A stretch of DNA of 64,000 nt from RYN-111 sp046723735 (lineage in GTDB: Bacteria > Actinomycetota > Actinomycetes > Mycobacteriales > SCTD01), in the NCBI GenBank assembly GCA_046723735.1, contig JBKOVB010000045.1, positions 1 through 64,000 on the forward strand, written 5' to 3'. The notes under the pieces are model-generated. The model searched no databases. It saw only the letters and a list, made by a program, of their open reading frames with translations, and was not told the origin of the DNA. Positions 1-7,459 of the stretch are shown here, piece after piece. The position numbers were made by a program, and so were the translations under genes. The stretch's first letter is position 1. Each line of letters opens with the position of its first letter.

Positions 1-1
1 G

Positions 2-178
2 CCCACGCCTCGGTTCGCCCCCGTACCGCCGCCGGCACCCGCGGCGCCCCCGCGCGAGGGCGAGGCCCCGAGCGGCCCGCCACGCCAGGCACCGCCGCCC
101 AGCGGCCGGTTCTCGATCCCGTCCAACACGCCGCTCGAGCAGGTCGACGAGGGACCGGAGCCGCCCGGTCACGCCTGA
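2..178 (+). CDS. C-terminal tail of an upstream protein (partial)
   Basis: The frame is open from the window edge to a TGA at 176-178. The last 58 residues are very rich in Pro, Ala and Gly and end in an acidic Pro-containing tail (LEQVDEGPEPPGHA). No domain is visible. In many actinobacteria the gene near ileS, traR and lspA is divIVA/wag31, which often ends in a disordered Pro-rich tail, so DivIVA is one option. That is inference from gene order only. The low-complexity composition means this could also be chance coding potential. Confidence 0.35.
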   Translation, partial: PTPRFAPVPPPAPAAPPREGEAPSGPPRQAPPPSGRFSIPSNTPLEQVDEGPEPPGHA

Positions 179-278
179 TCTGCGTGCGTGCTCCGGGTCT
201 GCCCGGAGCCGAAAGCCTTTCTCTCAGTAGGATGCGCAGACGCATCCGCGCCACCATGTCGTCGGAGGACTCAAGCAC

Positions 279-1199
279 GTGATCGTCATCAGCGGGGCCC
301 TGGTCCTCGTCGCCCTCGTCCTGCTCGTCATCGGGCTCATCGGGCCCAGCTTGGGGTTCGTGTACGCCTCGATCGGGGCCAGCCTCGCCGCGTTCGCCTT
401 CCTGGTCGTGGGCATCCTGCAGCGCCGCAAGGCGGAGCCGGACCTCGCGGCGGGCGCCCCCGCGTCCGCCGAGGAGCTCGCGGCCGTGATCCGCACGCCC
501 GAGACGGCTTCCTCGACGGTCGTGACCGAGGAGCTCGCTGCGCCTGCGCCTGCCGTCGTCGAGGACCACGCGCCTGCCGGCGCCGTGCTCGTGGTCGAGG
601 GCCGGCCGCGCTACCACGTCGCCGGCTGCCGCTACCTCGCCGGCAAGGTGCCGTCCGAGCTCGAGCTCTCGGAGGCCCGCGCCCAGGGCTTCACCGCCTG
701 CGGCGTGTGCAAGCCGGACGCGACCCTCGCCGCCGCCTCCGCGGCGGTGCAGGAGGTCGCCCCCGAGCCGGTGGACGAAGGCGTGACGATCCTGGACGAG
801 CCCGTCGCCGGACCTGCTGCCGAGACGGCGCCTGAACCTGTCGCGGCCCCGGCGGCCAAGGCCTCGCGCAGCGCCACCAAGGTCGCCAAGGCAGCGCCGG
901 CGAAGGCCGCCACCACGGCGAACAGGGCCGTGAAGGCTCCCGCCAAGGCGGCGAAGGCCGCCCCGGCCAAGGTCGCTCCCACGAAGGCCGCCCCGGCCAA
1001 GGTCGCTCCCACGAAGGCCGCTCCCACGAAGGCCGCTCCCACGAGGGCGTCGGCCGGCAAGGTCGTGGTCGTGCCGAACCGCGACAAGTTCCACACCGCG
1101 AGCTGCCGCTTCGTGCAGGGCGTCGAGGGCGCGAAGGAGATCACCCGCGCCACCGCCGCCCGCCAGGGGTACTCGCCGTGCGGGGTCTGCAAGCCCTGA
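279..1199 (+). CDS. membrane protein with two Ada-like Cys/His metal-binding repeats
   Basis: A 306-residue protein starting at GTG 279, with GGAGGA at 264-269 as ribosome binding site. Two hydrophobic segments fill roughly residues 2-45, so the N-terminus is membrane-anchored. Two copies of a short motif follow: H-x4-C-R-Y at about 113-119 with CGVCKP about 27 residues later, and H-x4-C-R-F near 270 ending in CGVCKP at the C-terminus. The spacing (His, Cys, then an A-x2-x-G-[FY]-x2-C-x2-C core) resembles the Ada/MGMT-type zinc-binding domain, suggesting one metal ion per copy. A Lys/Ala/Pro/Thr-rich linker with a 30-bp DNA duplication (about 954-1013) separates them. The function is unknown. 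Two strong hairpins follow the gene. Confidence 0.7.
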   Translation: MIVISGALVLVALVLLVIGLIGPSLGFVYASIGASLAAFAFLVVGILQRRKAEPDLAAGAPASAEELAAVIRTPETASSTVVTEELAAPAPAVVEDHAPAGAVLVVEGRPRYHVAGCRYLAGKVPSELELSEARAQGFTACGVCKPDATLAAASAAVQEVAPEPVDEGVTILDEPVAGPAAETAPEPVAAPAAKASRSATKVAKAAPAKAATTANRAVKAPAKAAKAAPAKVAPTKAAPAKVAPTKAAPTKAAPTRASAGKVVVVPNRDKFHTASCRFVQGVEGAKEITRATAARQGYSPCGVCKP

Positions 1200-1217
1200 C
1201 AGTCGCCCCCTGACGTA

Positions 1218-1256
1218 CCGAAGGGCCCCCACCTGGACGTGGTGGGGGCCCTTCGG
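1218..1256 (+). terminator. strong hairpin terminator
   Basis: Arms 1218-1233 and 1241-1256 are a perfect 16-bp inverted repeat with a 7-nt loop, followed by CCTTTCTT. It lies 18 nt after the stop of the 279-1199 gene. The structure fits an intrinsic terminator for that gene. Confidence 0.85.
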
Positions 1257-1269
1257 CCTTTCTTGCGGG

Positions 1270-1308
1270 GGCGCGTCCGGGGTAACAGGGGGAGACCCCG
1301 GACGCGCC
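1270..1308. terminator. second strong hairpin between convergent genes
   Basis: Arms 1270-1283 and 1295-1308 are a perfect 14-bp inverted repeat (GGCGCGTCCGGGGT) with an 11-nt loop. It sits between two converging genes and probably acts as a bidirectional barrier, terminating the minus-strand gene that ends at 1351. A third, shorter hairpin (1318-1324 with 1333-1339) follows. Confidence 0.7.
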
Positions 1309-1350
1309 TTCCGCGAACCGCGGGCCAGCCCACCCGCGGCGATCGTGGGA

Positions 1351-1842
1351 CTACTCGTGCCGCTCGCGCATGATCGCGCTGCGGAACGGGTCACGCGGCG
1401 GCGGTACGGGCAGCGACAGCACCTCGCCGTTCGCACCCAGCCCGGCCAGGCCGAGGACGCGCTCCAGGATCGAGGCGGTGCTCTCGCCGGTCTGCACGCC
1501 CGCGGCCGTCACCAGGACGCGGTAGATCGTGATGTAGTGCCGCACAGGCGTGTCGTAGCTCCAGTCGACCGACCCGAGGTGCTTCGCGTCGCCACGGCTG
1601 CCCCCGGGACCGGACCACGGGCCGCTCCAGACCTGGATACCGGCAGGGCCGGCCGAGAAGCACCCGCCGTTCGAGACGTCCTCGCGCTGAGCAGCGGTCA
1701 GAAGCGCGCGGCCCTCCCGCTCGGGGAGCACGAGCGCCGGCCGGACATGGCTCTCGAGGGCGACGGTCGCCCCGGGACGGGTCAGTCGGAACGAGCGGTG
1801 AACGGGTTGCGGCTGGGCGAGCTCGACGGTGTGGATCGTCAC
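1351..1842 (-). CDS. hypothetical protein, 163 aa
   Basis: GTG start at 1842 with AGGAG at 1848-1852 (5-nt spacer). The protein has no membrane segment or signal peptide. It reads like a soluble globular protein, with a Trp/Gly-rich middle (VWSGPWSGPGGSR) and a region WSYDTPVRHYITIYRVLVTAAG that looks like beta strands. I recognise no family. It lies downstream of ileS on the same strand but is separated by 148 nt with a hairpin, so it is probably transcribed on its own. Confidence 0.6.
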   Translation of the reverse strand: MTIHTVELAQPQPVHRSFRLTRPGATVALESHVRPALVLPEREGRALLTAAQREDVSNGGCFSAGPAGIQVWSGPWSGPGGSRGDAKHLGSVDWSYDTPVRHYITIYRVLVTAAGVQTGESTASILERVLGLAGLGANGEVLSLPVPPPRDPFRSAIMRERHE

Positions 1843-1935
1843 CGATACTCCTGCTGTGCTGCTGCTCCAAGTGGAGCATGACGGGTGTTGCAGTCAGAGC
1901 ATCGGCAGCGGCAGGTGCACGTCTGACGGGGCCAA

Positions 1936-1966
1936 CCGGGTGAATCGGTGTCGATCTTCACCCCGG
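1936..1966 (-). terminator. probable ileS terminator hairpin
   Basis: CCGGGTGAA (1936-1944) pairs with TTCACCCCGG (1957-1966), with one extra C bulged and a 12-nt loop. It lies 24 nt past the ileS stop on the minus strand. No clear U-tract follows, as is common in G+C-rich actinobacteria. Confidence 0.45.
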
Positions 1967-1990
1967 CGAGTTAGCCCCGCGTAGCTCTCT

Positions 1991-4900
1991 TCAGCCCCCC
2001 GCCACCCGCAGCCAGAAGCGCACGCCCAGCTCCGGGTCGTCGTGATGGGCGAGGTCGGCCGTGGGGCGCCCCTCGGTCACGCTGACCGCGAGGACCTCCT
2101 CGGCGAGCTTGAGCGATCCCTCCTCCAGCGCCTCACGGGTCTCGCCCGTGGCGGCCCACCACAGCTCGATCCGGTCGGTCACGTCCAGACCGGTGCTCTT
2201 GCGTGCCTCCTGGACGAGGCGTACGGCGTCGCGCACCAGCCCGGCCCGCCGGAGCTCCGGGGTGATCTCGAGGTCGAGGGCCACGGTCGCGCCCGGGCCG
2301 GTCGCGACAGCCCAGCCCTCGCGCGGTGTCTCGGTCACGATCACCTCGTCGCGCGACAGGTTCACGGTCTCGCCGCCCACCTCGACGCTCGCCGTGCCGG
2401 CCCGTACGGCGGCCGCCAAGGCCACCGGGTCGGCGGCGGCGATCGCCTTGGCGACCTCCTGGACCCCCTTGCCGAAGCGCGCGCCGAGCGGTCGGAAGTT
2501 CGCCTTGACGGTGACGTCGACCAGGTCGCCGGCGAGCGGCTCGAGCTCCTCGACGTTGAGCTCCGCGGCGACCAGGTCCCTCAGCTCCGCGGGCAGCTCC
2601 TCCCAGCCGACAGCCGACACCAGGGCCCGCCGCAGCGGCTGCCGGGTCTTGGTCCTCGACTCCGCGCGTGCCGTCCGGCCCAGCTCGACGAGCCGGCGGG
2701 CGAGCGCCACCTGCTCTGCGAGCACCGCGTCCACGTCGGTCCGCTCGGCCTGCGGCCAGGAGCGTAGGTGGACCGAGTCGCCCTCGGTGAGCGCGCTGTG
2801 GACGGCCTCCGTGATGAACGGGACGAAGGGAGCGAGCAGCAGCGTGACCGTCTCGAGGCAGCTGTGCAGCGTGCTGAGCGCGGCTGGGTCCCCGTCCCAG
2901 AAGCGCCGTCGCGAGGTCCGGACGTACCAGTTGGAAAGGTCGTCCACGAGCTGCGCCAGCCGCCTGCCGGCTCGGAGCGAGTCGAAGTCCTCCAGCGCCT
3001 CCGTCACCTCGAGTACCGTCGCCTGGGTCTCGGACAGCGCCCACCGGTCGAGCAGTGTCGGCTCCCCGCTGGTACCGGGCTGCCACGCGTTCACCTCGGC
3101 GTACAGGGTGAGGAAGGCCGCGGTGTTCCAGTAGGTCAGCAGGACCTTGCGGACGACGTCTTCGACCTGCTCGTGCCCGACCCGTCGCGCGCTCCAGGGG
3201 TTGCCGCCGCAGAGCATGTACCAGCGCAGGGCGTCGGCGCCGTGCCGCTCCATGAGCTCGAACGGGTCCAGCACGTTGCCGAGGTGCTTGCTCATCTTGC
3301 GGCCCTCGGCGTCCAGGATGTGGCCGAGGCAGAGCACCGTCTCGTAAGCGTTGCGGTCGAAGACCAGCGTCCCGATCGCCATGAGCGTGTAGAACCAGCC
3401 GCGGGTCTGGTCGATGGCCTCGGCGATGAACTGGGCCGGGTACACCAGCTCCACGCCGCTGTGCGGGTACCCGACCTGGGCGAAGGGCATGGAGCCGGCG
3501 TCGTACCAGCAGTCGATGACCTCGGGCACCCGCCGTGCCGTCTCCCCGCACGTGGGGCAGGGCAGCGTCACGTCGTCGACGTAGGGGCGGTGCGGGTCCA
3601 GCGCCGACAGGTCCTGCCCGGCCAGGTCGCCGAGCTCCTTCAGGGAGCCGACCACCGTGGTGTGGGCGGCCTCGCAGCGCCAGACCGGCATCGGCGTGCC
3701 CCAGTAGCGGTTGCGCGAGAGCGCCCAGTCGATGTTGTTGGCCAGCCAGTCGCCGTACCGGCCGGTCTTGATCGTCAGCGGGTGCCAGTCCGTCTTCTCG
3801 TTCTCCTCGAGCAGGCGGTCCTTGATGGCGGTGGTGCGGATGTACCAGGAGGGCAGCGCGTAGTAGAGCAGTGCCGTGTCGCAGCGCCAGCAGTGCGGGT
3901 ACGGGTGCTCGTACGGCTGCTCCTTGAGCAGCAGCCCGCGGTGGTCGAGGTCCTGGACCAGCGCCGGGTCGGCGGCCTTGAAGAACAGCCCGCCGACGAG
4001 CGGGATGTGCTCCTCGAAGGTGCCGTCGGGCAGGACGGGGTTGACGACCGGTAGCCCGTAGACGCGGGCCACCGCGAGGTCCTCGGCGCCGAACGCGGGC
4101 GCCTGGTGCACCAGCCCGGTGCCCGACTCGGTGGTGACGTAGTCGGCCAGGCCGACGTAATGCGCCTCGGGGATGTCGACCCAGTCGAAGGGGCGGGTGT
4201 AGGTGAGGTGCTCCAGCGCCGTCCCCGGCATGGTGGCGACGACCTCGTGCTCGCCGAGGACGGCGTCCGCGAGCGGCTGGGCGAGGACGAGCAGCTCGTC
4301 TCCGTGCCTTGCCACCTCGTACGTGACGTCCGGGTGCGCCGCGACGGCCGTGTTCGACACGAGGGTCCACGGCGTGGTCGTCCAGACGAGCAGCGACGCC
4401 TTGCCGGCCCATTCGCCGCTGGTGATGGGGAAGCGGACGTAGACCGAGGGGTCGACGACGTTCTGGTAGCCCTGCGCGACCTCATGGTCGGACAGCCCGG
4501 TGCCGCAGCGGGGGCAGTACGGCGCGACCCGGTGGTCCTCGACCAGCAGGCCCTTCTCGTAGACCTGCTTGAGCGACCACCAGACCGACTCCATGTACTG
4601 CGGGTCCATGGTCCAGTAGGCGTCGGCGGTGTCGACCCAGTAGCCCATGCGCCGGGTGAGCTCCTCGAACTCCCCGACGTGGCGCTGCACCGACTCGCGG
4701 CAGGCGGCGTTGAACTCGGCGATGCCGTAGGCCTCGATGTCCTGCTTGCCGGAGAAGCCCAGCTCCTTCTCGACCGCGAGCTCGACCGGGAGGCCGTGGC
4801 AGTCCCAGCCGGCCTTGCGGGGCACGTACCGGCCCTGCATGGTCTTGAACCGGGGGAACAGGTCCTTGAAGACGCGGGCCTCGACGTGGTGGGCGCCGGG

Positions 4901-5056
4901 CTTGCCGTTCGCCGTCGGCGGGCCTTCGTAGAACACCCAGGGCACGCCGTCACGGGTCCGCTCGAGGCTGCGCTCGAAGACCCGCTCGTCGTCCCAGCGA
5001 CGCAACACCGCGTGCTCGAGCGCAGGCAGGTCGACCTGGGCGGGCAGCTTCTTCAC
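1991..5056 (-). CDS. ileS: isoleucyl-tRNA synthetase, type 2 (eukaryote-like)
   Basis: Charges tRNA-Ile with isoleucine in the cytoplasm. The GTG at 5056 (VKKLPAQ...) gives 1021 residues, a normal length. A longer open frame upstream is leader RNA, not protein. The HIGH-equivalent is NGKPGAHH at about 50-57, followed by the type-2 hallmark RKAGWDCHGLPVE. The KMSKS-equivalent is GRKMSKHLGN around residue 600. CPRC, CWRC and CPTC pairs lie in the editing and zinc regions. Type-2 enzymes are the class usually associated with low mupirocin sensitivity; that is family knowledge, not tested here. GGAGG at 5061-5065 is the ribosome binding site and is the target of the T-box switch immediately upstream. 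Confidence 0.97.
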   Translation of the reverse strand: MKKLPAQVDLPALEHAVLRRWDDERVFERSLERTRDGVPWVFYEGPPTANGKPGAHHVEARVFKDLFPRFKTMQGRYVPRKAGWDCHGLPVELAVEKELGFSGKQDIEAYGIAEFNAACRESVQRHVGEFEELTRRMGYWVDTADAYWTMDPQYMESVWWSLKQVYEKGLLVEDHRVAPYCPRCGTGLSDHEVAQGYQNVVDPSVYVRFPITSGEWAGKASLLVWTTTPWTLVSNTAVAAHPDVTYEVARHGDELLVLAQPLADAVLGEHEVVATMPGTALEHLTYTRPFDWVDIPEAHYVGLADYVTTESGTGLVHQAPAFGAEDLAVARVYGLPVVNPVLPDGTFEEHIPLVGGLFFKAADPALVQDLDHRGLLLKEQPYEHPYPHCWRCDTALLYYALPSWYIRTTAIKDRLLEENEKTDWHPLTIKTGRYGDWLANNIDWALSRNRYWGTPMPVWRCEAAHTTVVGSLKELGDLAGQDLSALDPHRPYVDDVTLPCPTCGETARRVPEVIDCWYDAGSMPFAQVGYPHSGVELVYPAQFIAEAIDQTRGWFYTLMAIGTLVFDRNAYETVLCLGHILDAEGRKMSKHLGNVLDPFELMERHGADALRWYMLCGGNPWSARRVGHEQVEDVVRKVLLTYWNTAAFLTLYAEVNAWQPGTSGEPTLLDRWALSETQATVLEVTEALEDFDSLRAGRRLAQLVDDLSNWYVRTSRRRFWDGDPAALSTLHSCLETVTLLLAPFVPFITEAVHSALTEGDSVHLRSWPQAERTDVDAVLAEQVALARRLVELGRTARAESRTKTRQPLRRALVSAVGWEELPAELRDLVAAELNVEELEPLAGDLVDVTVKANFRPLGARFGKGVQEVAKAIAAADPVALAAAVRAGTASVEVGGETVNLSRDEVIVTETPREGWAVATGPGATVALDLEITPELRRAGLVRDAVRLVQEARKSTGLDVTDRIELWWAATGETREALEEGSLKLAEEVLAVSVTEGRPTADLAHHDDPELGVRFWLRVAGG

Positions 5057-5060
5057 GTGG

Positions 5061-5240
5061 CCTCCGTGTCCGTCCGTCAGCTGGTGCTCCGACGGAGGGA
5101 CGAGGCGCGCCCCCTCTCGGAGACCCGACCCCGCGGTACCACCCTCCTTGGTCGTCGTCGGAACGCCGACGACGACCCCCTCTTGTCGTGCCGTGCCGCT
5201 CAGGGGGTGATCTTCACCGTGGCCAGGCCCCTGGGCTCGC
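5061..5240 (-). promoter_or_regulatory. translational T-box riboswitch of ileS
   Basis: Read on the minus strand, the leader carries the T-box core GGAGGGTGGTACCGCGG (5147-5131). A short Stem I has base-pairing arms CAGGGG/CCCCTG (5233-5228 with 5206-5201). Its loop holds AAGATCACC, placing an ATC isoleucine specifier at 5211-5209. The segment TCCCTCCGT (5100-5092) can pair either with GAGGG of the T-box (antisequestrator) or with ACGGAGG (5067-5061), the ileS ribosome binding site (sequestrator). That alternative, with no terminator, is the translational T-box architecture known from actinobacterial ileS. A TAGGCT at 5333-5328 is a possible -10 for this transcript. Confidence 0.9.
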
Positions 5241-5451
5241 ACCGTCCCCAGGTCGCTGAGGGCTGCGTCCGCGGCTACTCGTCCCCGTCACTGCGACGTG
5301 TCGCCGACGCGCGGCGACGCCTCCGAGCCTAGTGGCAGCGCCCGGGACAGGCGACGATCGCAACCCGGGCACGCCCCGGATGGGGCGTACGGCGGGAATC
5401 GCGGTACGCCGTCCGGTGTTGCAGACACGTTGATCGGTTCGGCGTGGCTCT

Positions 5452-5480
5452 TTGTGGCGTCTCACCGCGGCACATATCCT
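5452..5480 (+). promoter_or_regulatory. sigma-70-like promoter of the traR-lspA-rluD run
   Basis: TTGTGG (5452-5457) and TATCCT (5475-5480) are separated by exactly 17 nt. They lie about 90 nt before the ATG of the TraR/DksA gene, pointing downstream. The stretch 5334-5451 between this promoter and the ileS leader contains only an inverted repeat GGCGTAC...GTACGCC (about 5384-5409); I see no gene there. Confidence 0.6.
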
Positions 5481-5570
5481 GCCCACCCGTCTGAGCACGT
5501 CGCAGGGCACGTCCCAGGTCGACTGGCGAGGCAGGTCCGCCCTGCCCGTCGTACGTGACGAGGAGCACTC

Positions 5571-6941
5571 ATGGCCAGCGAGCGCGGCATCGGCCGCCTG
5601 CGTAGCGCCTTCTCCCGCAAGGAGAAGGGCAAGGGGGCCGCCGCGACCACTGTGGCGATGGCTCCTCCGCCGGCTCCGGCCGCGTCCACCCCCGCATCAG
5701 CCGCCAAGGCGGTCCCGGCCAAGGCCTCCGCGGCCAAGCAGGTACCGGCTTCGAAGAGGGCCGCGGCGCCCTCGAAGCCCGCGGCCAAGCGGGGCACGAA
5801 GCCCGGCGCCACGGCCACGCCGCCGAAGAGCGCCGCGAAGAGTCCTGCCAGGATCAGCCCCACGAAGGCGGCCCCGGCGCCGGCCAAGAAGGCGCCCGCC
5901 ACCAAGGCAGCGAAGGCCGCGCCCGCCAAGACCGCGCCCGCCAAGGCCGCGACGAAGGCCACCCCCGCCGCCAAGACGTCCGTGGCCAAGGCCGCGCCGG
6001 CGAAGGCGGCCCCCGGCAAGGCGGCGGCGAGGAAGGCGGCTCCCACGAGGGCCGACCGGCCCAAGGCGTCGCCGGCGAAGAAGGCCACGCCCGCGAAGGC
6101 CGCCACCCCGTCGACCAAGGTGAAGGCGACCGCGACCGCGACGAGGGCGACCGCGAAGACCGCGCCTGCCAAGGTCGTGAGCAAGGCACCGGCGAAGAGC
6201 GCGCCCGCGAAGGCCCCGAGCAAGGCACCGGCGAAGACCACGCCCGCCAAGGCCGCGACGAAGGCACCGGCGAAGACTGCGCCAGCCAAGGCCGCGACGA
6301 AGGCACCGGCGAAGACTGCGCCCGCCAAGGCCGCGACGAAGGCGCCGGCGAAGACCGCGCCAGCCAAGGTCGCAACGAAGGCCGCGCCCGCCAAGAAGGC
6401 TGCAACACCCGCGAAGGTGGCGCCGGCGAAGGCGACGCCCGTGAAGGCCCCCCCGGACAAGGCATCCGCACCCGGCCCGGTCACGGCCCCGCCTGCGAAG
6501 GCGACGCCCGTGAAGGCCGCCCCGGTCAAGGCGCCTGCCAAGCCCGCCGCGTCCTCCGCACCGCTCACGGGTGCGGAGGCGTGGACGAAGAAGGAGCTCG
6601 ACGCCGTCCGCAAGGACCTCGAGCGCGAGTCGGTGCACCTGCGCGGTGAGATCGACGACGCCGAGGAGCAGACCGCGGCGCTCAAGCGGGAGGCGGGGTC
6701 TGAGGGCGTCGGCGACGAGGCCGATGCGGGCAGCATGACGTTCGAGCGGGAGCACGAGCTGTCGATCGCAGCCAACAGCCGTGACCTCCTGCTGCAGGTG
6801 GAGCGGGCCCTGGCACGCCTCGACGAGGGCACGTACGGGCGTTGCGAGAACTGCGGCAACGTCATCCCCAAGGCACGGCTGCAGGCCTACCCGCGGATGA
6901 CGCTGTGCGTGAGCTGCAAGCAGCGCGAGGAACGGCGCTGA
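5571..6941 (+). CDS. TraR/DksA-type zinc-finger protein with histone-H1-like Lys/Ala/Pro tail
   Basis: 456 residues; ATG at 5571 with AGGAG at 5561-5565. Residues about 20-325 are a low-complexity Lys/Ala/Pro/Thr tail, including five tandem 13-residue units (KAATKAPAKTAPA type). The C-terminal ~120 residues form a DksA/TraR domain: coiled-coil KKELDAVRKDLERESVHLRGEI, then GTYGRCENCGNVIPKARL and MTLCVSCK, which supply the four zinc-binding cysteines. DksA relatives bind RNA polymerase through the secondary channel; the basic tail suggests additional DNA or RNA binding, as in histone H1 (inference). The gene heads the lspA-rluD run. Confidence 0.88.
   Translation: MASERGIGRLRSAFSRKEKGKGAAATTVAMAPPPAPAASTPASAAKAVPAKASAAKQVPASKRAAAPSKPAAKRGTKPGATATPPKSAAKSPARISPTKAAPAPAKKAPATKAAKAAPAKTAPAKAATKATPAAKTSVAKAAPAKAAPGKAAARKAAPTRADRPKASPAKKATPAKAATPSTKVKATATATRATAKTAPAKVVSKAPAKSAPAKAPSKAPAKTTPAKAATKAPAKTAPAKAATKAPAKTAPAKAATKAPAKTAPAKVATKAAPAKKAATPAKVAPAKATPVKAPPDKASAPGPVTAPPAKATPVKAAPVKAPAKPAASSAPLTGAEAWTKKELDAVRKDLERESVHLRGEIDDAEEQTAALKREAGSEGVGDEADAGSMTFEREHELSIAANSRDLLLQVERALARLDEGTYGRCENCGNVIPKARLQAYPRMTLCVSCKQREERR
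6171..6365 (+). repeat. five tandem 39-bp repeats coding for 13-residue K/A/P units
   Basis: Starting at 6171 the coding sequence repeats every 39 bp, giving units of the type KAxxKAPAKTAPA. The units at 6249-6287, 6288-6326 and 6327-6365 are nearly identical at DNA level, so the array probably expands and contracts by slippage or recombination and its length may vary between strains. Confidence 0.8.
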
Positions 6942-7459
6942 CCAAGCCCCGCTCCCTGCTGGTCCTGATCGCGCTCGTCACCGTCGCCCTGGACGCGGTG
7001 ACGAAGGCGCTCGTCGTGGCCCACCTCGAGGGTCGCCACGTCGTTCACGTCATCGACGACGTGCTCACCCTCGACGTGTCCCGGAACAGCGGCGCGGCGT
7101 TCTCGTTCGCGCAGGGGGCCACCGTCCTGTTCACGCTCATCGCCGCCGGGGTCGTGGTGGTGATCGTCCGGACCCTGCCTCGCCTGCGGTCGCGCGCATG
7201 GGCGGTCACGCTCGGCCTGCTCCTCGGAGGAGCCGTCGGCAACCTCGTCGACCGGCTCGCCCGGGCGCCCGGTGTGGGGCGTGGCTGGGTCGTCGACTTC
7301 ATCCATCTCGAGTACTTCGCCACGTTCAACGTCGCCGACAGCGCGATCACGGTCGGCGCGCTGCTCGCGGTGCTGCTCTCGATGCGGGGGATCGAGGTCG
7401 ACGGCAGCCACCGACATCGCGGCGAGCACCAGGACACGCCAGGCAGAATGGAACAGTGA
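6905..7459 (+). CDS. lspA: lipoprotein signal peptidase (signal peptidase II)
   Basis: Integral membrane aspartyl protease that cleaves the signal peptide of lipidated prolipoproteins. Four hydrophobic segments are visible. Signature blocks are SRNSGAAFSF, GGAVGNLVDRL, VVDFIHL and FNVADSAITVG; the Asp residues of VVDF and NVAD correspond to the catalytic pair. The start is uncertain: GTG 6905 is the nearest standard codon but has a weak ribosome binding site, while a CTG at 6938, overlapping the stop of the preceding gene and preceded by GAGGAA, would give the more usual N-terminus LTKPRSLLVLIALV. Its stop overlaps the next start as GTGA. Confidence 0.93.
   Translation: MRELQAARGTALTKPRSLLVLIALVTVALDAVTKALVVAHLEGRHVVHVIDDVLTLDVSRNSGAAFSFAQGATVLFTLIAAGVVVVIVRTLPRLRSRAWAVTLGLLLGGAVGNLVDRLARAPGVGRGWVVDFIHLEYFATFNVADSAITVGALLAVLLSMRGIEVDGSHRHRGEHQDTPGRMEQ

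Noticed and set aside
1936..1966. GGGTGAA...TTCACCC considered as a further copy of the island palindrome
   Set aside because: The arms are in the opposite order and separated by 12 nt. It fits better as a hairpin downstream of ileS.
5057..5242. 62-residue N-terminal extension of ileS
   Set aside because: The DNA is fully explained by T-box elements; a start at 5056 with GGAGG gives the normal IleS N-terminus.
5700..6540. Tandem repeats considered as a possible CRISPR-like or non-coding array
   Set aside because: The repeats are in phase with codons, contiguous without unique spacers, and encode the K/A/P tail of a clear DksA/TraR protein.
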